From Flavobacterium cheongpyeongense (GTDB lineage: Bacteria > Bacteroidota > Bacteroidia > Flavobacteriales > Flavobacteriaceae), in contig NZ_QJHK01000015.1 in the NCBI RefSeq assembly GCF_003202435.1, positions 1 to 64,000 of the forward strand: a DNA stretch of 64,000 bases, in the 5' to 3' direction. Shown here one piece after another: positions 1 through 7,653 of this stretch. Numbering within the stretch: position 1 is the stretch's first letter; the number at the start of each line of letters is the position of its first letter. The notes beneath the pieces were generated by a model that made no database searches, was not told where the DNA came from, and was given only the letters and a program-made list of their open reading frames with translations. The position numbers and the translations under genes are program-made.

Positions 1-2
1 AG

Positions 3-122
3 TTTTGTTTTAGGATAAACCGTTCTCAATTTAAAACAAGTATTTTTCATAAATCCATAGAAAGAATGGTAAATGCAAAACCGATATATCAAAAAAATAT
101 AAAACAGATATTAAGTGCATAA
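3..122 (+). CDS. Possible 3' end of an unidentified gene entering from the left edge
   Basis: One forward frame is open from the window edge to a TAA at 120-122, giving 39 codons ending in KNIKQILSA. The other two forward frames close within 20 bases. In AT-rich DNA this openness is mildly suggestive only. I do not recognise the peptide. It could be the C-terminus of a gene lying to the left of the CRISPR array, and cas9 would be an attractive candidate because it is missing beside cas1, but nothing in these residues identifies Cas9. It may equally be chance. Confidence 0.22.
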   Translation, partial: FCFRINRSQFKTSIFHKSIERMVNAKPIYQKNIKQILSA

Positions 123-181
123 CTCAAAAAAAGAAATTTGGTTTATAATAAGTTTAAAACGTTCTTTGACATAAAACATCA

Positions 182-249
182 AATCTTAAACATCTCAAAC
201 CACAACTGAAAGGTATGGCATCCTCCCAACAGGGATGCAGTACCTTTCA
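182..249 (+). ncRNA. Candidate tracrRNA anti-repeat and hairpin in the CRISPR leader
   Basis: Bases 182-207 are an imperfect anti-repeat. TCAAACCACAAC (195-206 region) is complementary to the first 12 bases of the CRISPR repeat, and AATCTT (182-187) pairs with AAGATT further into the repeat, separated by an unpaired bulge. That is the lower stem, bulge, upper stem layout expected of a tracrRNA:crRNA duplex. A strong hairpin follows: TGAAAGGTA (207-215) pairs with TACCTTTCA (241-249), and inside it GCATCC pairs with GGATGC. No U-run terminator separates it from the first repeat, so it may be co-transcribed with the array. It could instead be only a leader structure. A tracrRNA is expected for type II systems; its identity here is inferred. 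Confidence 0.45.
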
Positions 250-1012
250 GTTGTGGTTTGATTAAAGATTAGAAAACACGATATTGATCATGTAGATTAC
301 ATCCAGCAATCAAATGTTGTGGTTTGATTAAAGATTAGAAAACACGATATTTTTGTTAACAATGCCCTCTTTCCCTTCCCGGTTGTGGTTTGATTAAAGA
401 TTAGAAAACACGATATTTCTTTCTTTTTTTTCTAACTTTTCTATCCAGTTGTGGTTTGATTAAAGATTAGAAAACACGATATTTTTTGTTAACAATGCCC
501 TCTTTCCCTCCCGGTTGTGGTTTGATTAAAGATTAGAAAACACGATATTTCATTACAAATTCAGCCGCTTGCTCCCACAGGTTGTGGTTTGATTAAAGAT
601 TAGAAAACACGATATTAATGTGACATAAAAAAGCCCTGAATTACAGGTTGTGGTTTGATTAAAGATTAGAAAACACGATATTTTCTATTAGTCGTAAAAC
701 TTTCTAAGACCAGTTGTGGTTTGATTAAAGATTAGAAAACACGATATTTGCTAGTCGGGCTAAAATGAAAGATGAATGGTTGTGGTTTGATTAAAGATTA
801 GAAAACACGATATTACTGGCAAAAAAGCAATTGCGTATCGAAGAGTTGTGGTTTGATTAAAGATTAGAAAACACGATATTTTCGTTCATTTTTGGTTTTG
901 GTTTGAATTGGTTGTGGTTTGATTAAAGATTAGAAAACACGATATTAACTTAAAAAACAAACAGAATTAATGCGTCGTTGTGGTTTGATTAAAGATTAGA
1001 AAACACGATATT
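250..1012 (+). CRISPR. CRISPR array, type II-C style: 12 repeats, 11 spacers
   Basis: Twelve 36-bp repeats start at 250, 316, 382, 448, 514, 581, 647, 713, 779, 845, 911 and 977. Each begins GTTGTGGTTTGATTAAAG and ends AAAACACGATATT, and all look identical. Spacers are 30 nt except the fifth, which is 31. The repeat form is the one I associate with Flavobacterium and related type II-C systems. The candidate anti-repeat on the left and the terminator on the right suggest plus-strand transcription with the leader on the left. Spacers 2 (352-381) and 4 (484-513) are nearly the same sequence. Lack of decay in the last repeat means the distal end cannot be told by degeneracy. Confidence 0.98.
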
Positions 1013-1065
1013 AGTTGGTTTCTTACCTTCTGATTTTCATTAGATTAAGGGTGGATATCGTATAT

Positions 1066-1117
1066 AAAAATGCCTCTTTATTGGTTTGATAATCCAATAT
1101 TGAGGCATTTTTTTGTT
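1066..1117 (+). terminator. Intrinsic terminator after the CRISPR array
   Basis: AAAATGCCTC pairs with GAGGCATTTT, with an inner stem ATTGG/CCAAT in the loop, followed by a run of T on the plus strand. It lies about 55 bp past the last repeat and fits as the end of the pre-crRNA transcript. Confidence 0.8.
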
Positions 1118-1173
1118 TGTAATAGATTGAATTTCAATAATTTTATGATGAATATAATGAGGTTCGGCGATAG

Positions 1174-1550
1174 GGACAGGTCGCAACCTGTCCGTACTCG
1201 ATGCATGGATTTTTAGTTCAGGGATAATTTATATTTCGTTGCGATATGTGTTCAGGATGGTCGTTTTGTTTTTTTTGCGGTGGCGGGGACAGGTCGCAAC
1301 CTGTCCGTACTCGATGCATGGATTTTTATTCCGGGGATAATTTATATTTCTTTGCGATATGTGTTCAGGATGGTCGTTTTGTTTTTTTTGCGGTGGCGGG
1401 GACAGGTCACGACCTGTCCGTACTTGAATGCATGGATTTTTAGTTCAGGGATAATTTATATTTCGTTGCGATATGTGTTCAGGATGGTCGTTTTGTGTTT
1501 TGGGGCGGCGGGGACAGGTTGCGACCTGTCCGCACAGGTGTTAGGCAATA
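1174..1550 (+). repeat. Tandem ~113-bp units carrying REP palindromes, derived from the RAYT gene's 5' end
   Basis: Four REP palindromes GGACAGGT-4 nt-ACCTGTCC lie at 1174-1193, 1287-1306, 1400-1419 and 1512-1531, so the period is 113, 113 and 112 bp. Their four-base centres are CGCA, CGCA, CACG and TGCG. Between them sit near-identical copies of a segment that, translated, reads MDFYSGDNLYFFAICVQDG, closely matching codons of the adjacent transposase (GFDYSSDNLYFVTICVQDR). The block is therefore a tandem duplication of the 5' end of that gene together with its REP, not a set of independent small genes, although it leaves open frames of 65 and 91 codons. Confidence 0.9.
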
Positions 1551-1566
1551 AATAAAATATAAGGTT

Positions 1567-2130
1567 ATGAAAAGCAGAAAAAGAAATCGAATGCAGGGAT
1601 TTGATTATTCCAGCGATAATTTATATTTCGTCACGATATGTGTTCAGGATAGGTTGTGTTGTTTGGGGTCGGCAGGTACAAGTTGCGACCTGTCTGTAGA
1701 TAATTCCAATGAATTAAATAAAAAATTGGAATTAAATGAATTTGGAAAAATTGTTCAGGATAGAATATTATGGTTAGCAGAACAATATCAATATGTTGCG
1801 ATTCACAATTATGTTGTAATGCCTAATCATGTTCATGCAATTATTGAAATAGATAGCAGGAAATTATTGCCGACAAGTCGCGACTTGACGGTACTCGACT
1901 TGTCTGTGCGGGATGAAGAAATTAAAATAAAATCATTATCAAGTTTGATAGGCGCATTTAAAACGACATCTTCTAAAATGATTCATCAAGCAGGTTTTTT
2001 AAATTTTGCATGGCAGCGTTCGTTTCATGATCATATTATTCGGAATGAAAAAGCATATTTTAACATTAGCAATTATATTGATACTAATCCGGAAAAATGG
2101 ATGGTTGATACTTTTTTTGAAAAACATTAG
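1567..2130 (+). CDS. REP-associated tyrosine transposase (RAYT, IS200-like Y1 family)
   Basis: The 187-aa product is a single-domain Y1 HUH transposase. It has the HUH motif in MPNHVHAIIE (about residues 80-89) and a C-terminal tyrosine in NYIDTNPEKW, with the conserved SSLIGAFKTTSSK and WQRSFHDHIIRN blocks between. Family members nick single-stranded DNA at REP hairpins and are thought to spread them. REP palindromes are embedded in its own reading frame: around 1675-1696 (encoding GTSCDLSV) and 1872-1904 (encoding PTSRDLTVLDLSV). These lie where relatives have variable loops, so the core fold may survive. The gene lies between the array and cas2 and its stop overlaps the cas2 stop tail to tail. 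It is probably a later insertion into the CRISPR locus. Confidence 0.92.
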   Translation: MKSRKRNRMQGFDYSSDNLYFVTICVQDRLCCLGSAGTSCDLSVDNSNELNKKLELNEFGKIVQDRILWLAEQYQYVAIHNYVVMPNHVHAIIEIDSRKLLPTSRDLTVLDLSVRDEEIKIKSLSSLIGAFKTTSSKMIHQAGFLNFAWQRSFHDHIIRNEKAYFNISNYIDTNPEKWMVDTFFEKH

Positions 2131-2456
2131 AATAATTCTAATTGTGTAGGCTGAGGTGCTGAGGGCATAGCTGCTTTTCCCCAAAAATTCAAAATATTGC
2201 CAAATTGTTTGTCGGTTATGCGAAGTACACTTACTTTTCCCAGAGGAGGCAGTAGTTTGTGAATTCGCTTTTCATGCACATCTGCGCTTTCGCTGCTGGC
2301 GCAGTGGCGTACATAAACAGAATACTGCATCATTGAAAATCCATCTTTCAATAAGTTGTTTCTAAAACCGGATGCATTTCGCCTGTCTTTTTTTGTTTCT
2401 GTGGGCAAATCAAAGAAAACGAATAACCACATTATTCGATATCCGTTGAGCTCCAT
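2127..2456 (-). CDS. cas2: CRISPR-associated endonuclease Cas2 (type II-C)
   Basis: The 109-aa product has the Cas2 ferredoxin-like start YRIMWLFVFFDLPTETKK, with the conserved Asp of FDLP, then GFSMMQYSVYVRHC and VSVLRITDKQFG. It pairs with Cas1 to integrate new spacers. Its 5' end overlaps the 3' end of cas1 by 25 nt, so the two are translationally coupled. An internal ATG at 2432 overlaps the cas1 stop as TAATG and would give a 101-aa protein. I keep the longer start because the YRIMW residues are, as I recall, conserved in relatives. The C-terminus PTQLELF is typical of this subgroup. Confidence 0.95.
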   Translation of the reverse strand: MELNGYRIMWLFVFFDLPTETKKDRRNASGFRNNLLKDGFSMMQYSVYVRHCASSESADVHEKRIHKLLPPLGKVSVLRITDKQFGNILNFWGKAAMPSAPQPTQLELF

Positions 2457-3346
2457 AAGGAAGGATATTTAATTTTTTTTCGACTTCCTGTAAAACATTG
2501 CTGAAGAGAGCTGGCTGTTTTTTGCAAGGCTGTCATTAAAGGGCTTTTTTCATCTTTAAAATAAACGGTTCGGGTTAATATTTCTAATAATTCGGTTTTA
2601 ATAGCGGTGTTTAGTTCCTGCTCTTCAAAGCGCTGCATGATTTCAAAGACTTTTTCATCAACAATTGGGCGAAACGGCTCCATAATGTCATCGGCAAGTG
2701 CAAAAGCATTGTATTTACTTTTATGGTGAATTCCTAATGTATTCAGCAGGCCACTTCCGGAGAGTGCCCTGGCTGTTGCGGCCCTTAAAATGGCATAGCC
2801 GTAATTCAGGAAATTATTAGGATAGTCACCATATCGTTCCCTTTTAATGCCATCAAATTCTAAATGGGGCTGAGGAAAATATTTCCAGTATTGCTGTGCT
2901 GCAACCCCTTCCATATTTGTAGAATCCCCACTTAATACTTTACCGGCCAGAAATGCAAAGCTGTTTTTAGAATCGGTTATTTTTTCGAGCAGAAATCCCT
3001 GGTTCCTGATTTTTTCAATTATCGTTTGCTGCCATAGCTGTTTTTTTAAAGGTAAAGAAGCTTCGATTTGATTTTTGAATATTTCCTGTTGGATATGATG
3101 GCTGTTCAGGTTTAAAAGCATTCCGTTAGGAAGATGGTTTTTTCCGCAGATGACAATAGCAGTGTTGTTCTCAACAAGTAAATTCATAGCTGGAATGCTA
3201 AGGTAAATTTCATTATGATCAAGTACAAGAAAACCAATATCCTCAATAGGGATAGAACTCTCCCTGATTTCTGATTTTAGCACTAGCTGATTGTATTTTG
3301 CCGTTATGGAAAATTTGTTTTCAATTAAGATAGTTTTCTTTAGCAT
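2432..3346 (-). CDS. cas1: CRISPR-associated endonuclease Cas1 (type II)
   Basis: The 304-aa integrase subunit has the usual length for type II Cas1. An N-terminal beta domain (residues about 1-90, with IPIEDIGFLVLDHNEIYLS) is followed by the alpha-helical catalytic domain. Visible there are AGKVLSGDSTNMEGVAAQQYW, containing the metal-binding Glu, then NFLNYGYAILRAATARAL and the late His/Asp region LGIHHKSKYNAFALADDIMEPFRP. It acts with Cas2 to insert spacers at the leader-repeat junction. Upstream on the same strand, where cas9 would normally end, there are about 500 bp without a gene and then an unrelated glycoside hydrolase. Adaptation genes are therefore present without an effector in the window. 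Confidence 0.96.
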   Translation of the reverse strand: MLKKTILIENKFSITAKYNQLVLKSEIRESSIPIEDIGFLVLDHNEIYLSIPAMNLLVENNTAIVICGKNHLPNGMLLNLNSHHIQQEIFKNQIEASLPLKKQLWQQTIIEKIRNQGFLLEKITDSKNSFAFLAGKVLSGDSTNMEGVAAQQYWKYFPQPHLEFDGIKRERYGDYPNNFLNYGYAILRAATARALSGSGLLNTLGIHHKSKYNAFALADDIMEPFRPIVDEKVFEIMQRFEEQELNTAIKTELLEILTRTVYFKDEKSPLMTALQKTASSLQQCFTGSRKKIKYPSLWSSTDIE

Positions 3347-3742
3347 AAATTTAATTTCAAATGATGAATAACTTTTTTCTGCTTAACAAGTTTTTGAATT
3401 ATTTGCCCTAAAGTTCGACTTTAAATGAAAGTCGTTTTTACGGTTTTCCATAATCTGAAAAATTAGCCTTCACTATTTAAACGAATACGATTTAGAACGC
3501 AGAACGATGAAGCTGTTTACTTAAATCTTACAATTCATTGCTGTATTTATTATATAAATCAACGTGATTGTAAAAGGGTAAAAAATGACAAATATTTGAA
3601 AGTGATTCAGAAAGATTATACCAATTATAATTATTTAACAGTTCGAAAAATTTCTCGTATAATGCCAGTATAATATGAAACAGGTTAGTTTTTATCAGGC
3701 TATATGAGGTACATATCGGTAGTATTTAAAGTTAGAATAGTC
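3347..3742. other. Intergenic stretch upstream of cas1; no gene, no cas9 remnant seen
   Basis: I see no protein-coding remnant here on either strand and no match to the CRISPR repeat or its complement. One small hairpin, CGACTTT (3416-3422) with AAAGTCG (3428-3434), is followed by TTTTT on the plus strand. It could terminate plus-strand transcripts or be chance. Confidence 0.5.
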
Positions 3743-3782
3743 CAAAAAAAACAGCCTTCAAATCAATAAATTTGAAGGCTGT
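3743..3782 (-). terminator. Intrinsic terminator of the GH3 gene
   Basis: A 13-bp perfect stem, ACAGCCTTCAAAT (3751-3763) with ATTTGAAGGCTGT (3770-3782), has a 6-nt loop. On the minus strand it is followed directly by eight T (3743-3750). It sits about 60 bp past the GH3 stop. Confidence 0.9.
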
Positions 3783-3844
3783 AAATCATTTTTTTTGAAG
3801 ACTATTTTTTATTTAGTTCTGAGTCATTAAGGACTAAAGATTTA

Positions 3845-6472
3845 TTATTTATCTATTTGAATAATCCGGGTTACGATATTGTTTTTGATTTCATTTTTTT
3901 CATCTGGCTGAGAGCCTCCAATGGCAAGTTTTATCTTACCTGAATATTGCTTTATTTCACCTTCTGTAGTAATTGACGATAAGTCTTCAGGAGAAAGTGT
4001 AAAGGTAATTGTTTTGCTTTCGCCGGATTTTAAGTTAATCCTTTCAAATCCTTTGAGACTTTTTAAGGGAGCTTTTATAGATAGATCCAGATTAATTAGG
4101 TATAATTGGGCTACTTCTTCCCCTTCAGTTTTACCGGTATTGGTTATTCTTACCGAGACCGAGACAGGCTGTCCTTTTTTTACCTTAGAGGAAACTTTTA
4201 GCTGATCGTATTTAAATGTCGTATAGCTGAGCCCATAACCAAAGCCATAAAGCGGACTGCTTTTAAAATAGCGGTATGTTTTATTGTCCATGCTATAATC
4301 AATAAAAGAGGGCAAGTCTGAATCGCTTTTATAAAATGTCACAGGCAGTCTTCCTGCAGGATTGTAATCTCCAAAAAGAATATCAGCTACTGCAGTTCCT
4401 GCTGCCTGGCCACCATACCATGCATTGAGTATTGCCGGAATATTTTCAGCTTCCCACGGAATGGCTATTGCACTACCGGTCATCATAACAAAAACCACTG
4501 GTCTTGCAGAAGTTTTCAGCGCTTTCATTAAATCAGTCTGGATTTTTGGAAGAAGTATCGAAGTACGGTCACCACCACTGAAGCCGGGAAAATTCACCGG
4601 CATTTCTTCGCCTTCCAGTTGTGGAGATATGCCACCCACATAGATAAAGGCATCCGCATCTTTATGACTATCGATGATCTTCTGAAAATCGGTTTTTTCA
4701 AAATTACCGGCATTTAATGCGATGTTGGCTTTTCCTTCACCCTGCCAATATTCCAAAACTAATTTATAAACAGTATTTTTTTTGGTAATTAATTTAAAAG
4801 TTTTTTCTCCCCAGCGATTCCTTTGCCAGGCATTTACAACCTCCTTATCATCTATTAAAAAACGGTATCCGTCATCTGCACTGACTTCGAAGGTAATAGA
4901 GCCATCCTGTTCTGCTGTAAAATTGGTGGTATAACGTGCAGAAAAGTTATTTCCTTTAATATTTTTTACCACCACTTCGCCTTCCTGCCAGAAGTTATTT
5001 ATTTCTGATTCTGTTCGTACTGCTTCGGGCTGTCCGGAGAGGTCTTTATTATTGTAATATTCAGCTTTAAATCCCTGTTTTCCATCATAAGTGTATTGAT
5101 TTTTGAGATTCTGATACACTAACAAAGTATCGTTGGTAAAGTTGATGGCTCTTTCATAAATGACTTCTGTATTGGCTCCAACCTTTTCCTTTATGCCTTG
5201 CAGAACCGTTGTTAGTTTGCTTGGAGTTCCGTTATAGTTTCCTAAAATGGATATGGAGTTGGCTGCGTTAGGTCCCAGGACTACAATTTTTTTTAAGTTT
5301 TTGTCCAGCGGCAGTATGTTCTTTTCATTTCGAAGTAAAACCATTGATTGTCTTGCCATTTTTAAGGCATGCATTTGATGTTCAGGGTTTTCTAATGCTG
5401 ATTCCGGAGTCTGTGCATATTTTACCATTTGAGCAGGATCAAACATCCCCAGTCTGAAACGGATCATAAAAAGGCGTTTTACAGAAACGTCAATTTGTTG
5501 CTCACTTATTTTTCCGTTTTTTACAGCCTGAATCAGAGCCTTGTAGGCATCAGTACCACAGTCAATATCTGTACCGTGAAAAACAGCATCTGCCGAGGCA
5601 GATTCAGCATCGGGATGTGTTTTATGATTCTTAAAAAAATCATCGATTGCCCAGCAGTCAGAGGTTACATAACCAGTGAATTTCCATTGATTTCTTAAAA
5701 TATCGGTCATCAAAATATCACTGGCACAGCATGGCTGTGTTCTAAAGGCATTATAAGCGCACATAACACCGGCTACTTTAGAGTCGGTTACTAATTTTTT
5801 AAATGCTGGAAGATAGGTATCCCAAAGTTCATAAGGGGTGACATCAACATCAAAAGTATGGCGCAGAGATTCAGGCCCGCTGTGTACGGCATAGTGTTTT
5901 GCACATGCAGCGGCTTTTAGGTATTTAGGGTCATCTCCCTGCAGGCCTTTAACAAACGAATCACCCAGAATACTTGTTAGATAGGGGTCTTCACCATAAG
6001 TTTCCTGTCCGCGTCCCCAGCGCGGGTCGCGAAAAATATTGATGTTTGGTGTCCAGTAGGTGAGTCCCAGGTACCGTTCATTGGTACGGCCTGATGAAAC
6101 GGCTTTGTTATAAATGGCTCTTCCTTCCAGTGCTGAATAGTCGGCCATTTTAAAAAGTGAGTTTTTATCAAAGGTAGCCGCCATTGCTATTGCCTGGGGA
6201 TATACAGTGGTTTTAAAAGGAGTCCGTGCTACTCCGTGTAACGTTTCATTCCACCAGTCATATGCCGGTATTTCGAGCCTTGGAATTGCCGGAGTTGAAT
6301 TAAGCATCTGGGATACTTTTTCTTCTAATGTCAATTGGCTTACCAGATCATTTACACGTTCTTCAAAACCTAATTGAGGATTTTGAAATAAGAATTTATC
6401 TTTTTTATGCTGGCCTGAACTATGGTATGAAACAATCAGTATGAATAGAAATATGATTTTTGTGATTCTCAT
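3845..6472 (-). CDS. Glycoside hydrolase family 3 with PA14 domain, probable beta-xylosidase/beta-glucosidase
   Basis: The secreted GH3 exo-enzyme probably removes terminal xylose or glucose from oligosaccharides. I choose the ATG at 6472 (875 aa). It begins MRITKIIFLFILIVSYHSSG, a signal peptide, whereas the longer frame to 6556 would run through the operator-like palindrome at 6521-6533. The N-terminal barrel has YDWWNETLHGVAR, typical of the beta-xylosidase-like GH3 branch. The nucleophile Asp is in TSDCWAIDDF (about residue 270). A PA14 domain (about 460-600, from GFKAEYYNNKDL) is inserted in the second alpha/beta domain, and a fibronectin III-like domain ends the protein. Substrate is inferred from the GH67 and GH10 neighbours; family 3 specificity cannot be read from sequence alone. 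Confidence 0.93.
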   Translation of the reverse strand: MRITKIIFLFILIVSYHSSGQHKKDKFLFQNPQLGFEERVNDLVSQLTLEEKVSQMLNSTPAIPRLEIPAYDWWNETLHGVARTPFKTTVYPQAIAMAATFDKNSLFKMADYSALEGRAIYNKAVSSGRTNERYLGLTYWTPNINIFRDPRWGRGQETYGEDPYLTSILGDSFVKGLQGDDPKYLKAAACAKHYAVHSGPESLRHTFDVDVTPYELWDTYLPAFKKLVTDSKVAGVMCAYNAFRTQPCCASDILMTDILRNQWKFTGYVTSDCWAIDDFFKNHKTHPDAESASADAVFHGTDIDCGTDAYKALIQAVKNGKISEQQIDVSVKRLFMIRFRLGMFDPAQMVKYAQTPESALENPEHQMHALKMARQSMVLLRNEKNILPLDKNLKKIVVLGPNAANSISILGNYNGTPSKLTTVLQGIKEKVGANTEVIYERAINFTNDTLLVYQNLKNQYTYDGKQGFKAEYYNNKDLSGQPEAVRTESEINNFWQEGEVVVKNIKGNNFSARYTTNFTAEQDGSITFEVSADDGYRFLIDDKEVVNAWQRNRWGEKTFKLITKKNTVYKLVLEYWQGEGKANIALNAGNFEKTDFQKIIDSHKDADAFIYVGGISPQLEGEEMPVNFPGFSGGDRTSILLPKIQTDLMKALKTSARPVVFVMMTGSAIAIPWEAENIPAILNAWYGGQAAGTAVADILFGDYNPAGRLPVTFYKSDSDLPSFIDYSMDNKTYRYFKSSPLYGFGYGLSYTTFKYDQLKVSSKVKKGQPVSVSVRITNTGKTEGEEVAQLYLINLDLSIKAPLKSLKGFERINLKSGESKTITFTLSPEDLSSITTEGEIKQYSGKIKLAIGGSQPDEKNEIKNNIVTRIIQIDK

Positions 6473-6520
6473 GAGCTTACATTTTGTTTTGATACCTAAT
6501 TTCTTTGAGGCGTCAATTAA

Positions 6521-6533
6521 ACAACCGATTGTG
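6521..6533. promoter_or_regulatory. Operator-like palindrome upstream of the GH3 gene
   Basis: ACAACCGATTGTG, nearly palindromic around a central CG, lies about 50 bp upstream of the chosen GH3 ATG. The same 12-13 bp motif recurs at 7530-7542 and 39821-39833, each time in front of a xylan-utilisation unit. Size and symmetry fit LacI-family operators. A decayed LacI-family gene lies at 6805-7372, between the first two sites. Confidence 0.6.
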
Positions 6534-6804
6534 TAAAGGAATGGCTTTTTTTTCAAAATTAAAAAATATATTTGATGAGGTGTTTTAAAAAAGATAATGA
6601 ATTATCATTTAAAAACGATTCCCTATACATTTTTTTGTTCCGTTTCCCTTCGAAAATACTCGAAATGATCGCTTTTGAATAATTTTACCGAACGAGTAGA
6701 ACAGGCTGGATTTTAGAATAAGTTGTGTAATTTCCTAAATAAATACAGAATTAATTGGTGTAACATTTAAATAAGTACATTTACAAAGATTAGTACTTTA
6801 ATTC

Positions 6805-7372
6805 ATGGAAGAGTACAGACAGGTAACCATTTATGATATTGCTAAAAAACGGAATCTTGCAGTCTTAACAATTTCACGAGCCTAAAAAGAGTATCATAGT
6901 ATTAGCGATAAGACGATTAAAAAAGTAAAGCAGACTGCGCAAGAAATGGGTTTTATACCTAATACATTGGCAGCTGGGCTGAGGGGGAATGTTACAAAAA
7001 CCATTGGAGTTTTAATTCCAACAGTTACGCAGCCATTTTTATTGTCTTTAATCTGCGGTATTGAGATTGCTGCTCAAAAATCGGATTATTCAGTCATGAT
7101 TATGCAATTCTTGCGGTAAGTGCGGTTCAGACTGCAAAAAAAGAGGAATTAAAGTACCTGAACAATTTGCAGTAATAGGTTTTAATAATCATCCTATCTC
7201 AGAAATAATTGAGCCAAATATTTCTACTATCACGCATCCTGCTGCGTAAATGGGCAAAGCTGCAGCCAAATAAATTATCAAAAATTTAAAAACAGTTAAG
7301 GAAGAGGATGCTAAAGAAATTACATTTTTAAATACTCAGGTAGTCATACGTGAGTCCTCCAGAAAAATCTAA
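6805..7372 (+). pseudogene. LacI-family transcriptional regulator, decayed
   Basis: Translation from the ATG at 6805 gives EEYRQVTIYDIAKKRNLAVLT, a LacI helix-turn-helix start, but a TAA interrupts at codon 28 (ISRA-stop-KEYHSISDKT). Recognisable pieces follow: EMGFIPNTLAAGLRG (hinge) and TIGVLIPTVTQPFLLSLICG (ligand domain). After about residue 105 the frame breaks. It resumes with KKRGIKVPEQFAVIGFNNHP and ITHPAA-stop-MGKAAAK-stop-IIKNL, ending near 7372. The coding length is little more than half that of an intact LacI regulator, so an internal deletion removed much of the ligand domain. It lies between the GH3 and GH67 genes, next to two operator-like palindromes, so it probably once repressed this locus. 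Confidence 0.9.
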
Positions 7373-7529
7373 TGCTACCCAATTCCTGCACCGGTTAATA
7401 TATCCTGCTTTTTTATTGCAGACCGAATTACTTTTTGAGATTTATAAAGCTATTTTTTGTTATCAATAATTGAAATTACTTGTAAAAGGTATTTTTTATT
7501 TTTTTATTCCTAATTTTTTGTATTTTAGC

Positions 7530-7542
7530 ACAACCGATTGCG
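7530..7542. promoter_or_regulatory. Operator-like palindrome upstream of the GH67 gene
   Basis: ACAACCGATTGCG lies about 110 bp before the GH67 ATG, directly after the LacI pseudogene. It differs from the other two copies by one base (C for T near the end). It would be placed to control the GH67-GH10 pair. Confidence 0.6.
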
Positions 7543-7653
7543 AAAAACTAAATATTTTTAATAATACATTTTTTTAGTATTTATTTTGTCAAAAAAGTAT
7601 ATTTAAGCAGTGTTTGTATTGTTGTATTAATTTATAAAAATAGCAGAAAGAAA

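Noticed and set aside
250..1012. Self-targeting spacers
   Set aside because: By eye I found no spacer matching elsewhere in the window; only a full alignment search could settle this.
1246..1555. Two small open frames (65 and 91 codons) upstream of the transposase
   Set aside because: They are translations of the tandem 113-bp units and repeat the transposase N-terminus; no independent gene is supported.
6473..6556. N-terminal extension of the GH3 protein
   Set aside because: It precedes a clear signal peptide and overlaps the operator-like palindrome, so the internal ATG at 6472 is preferred.
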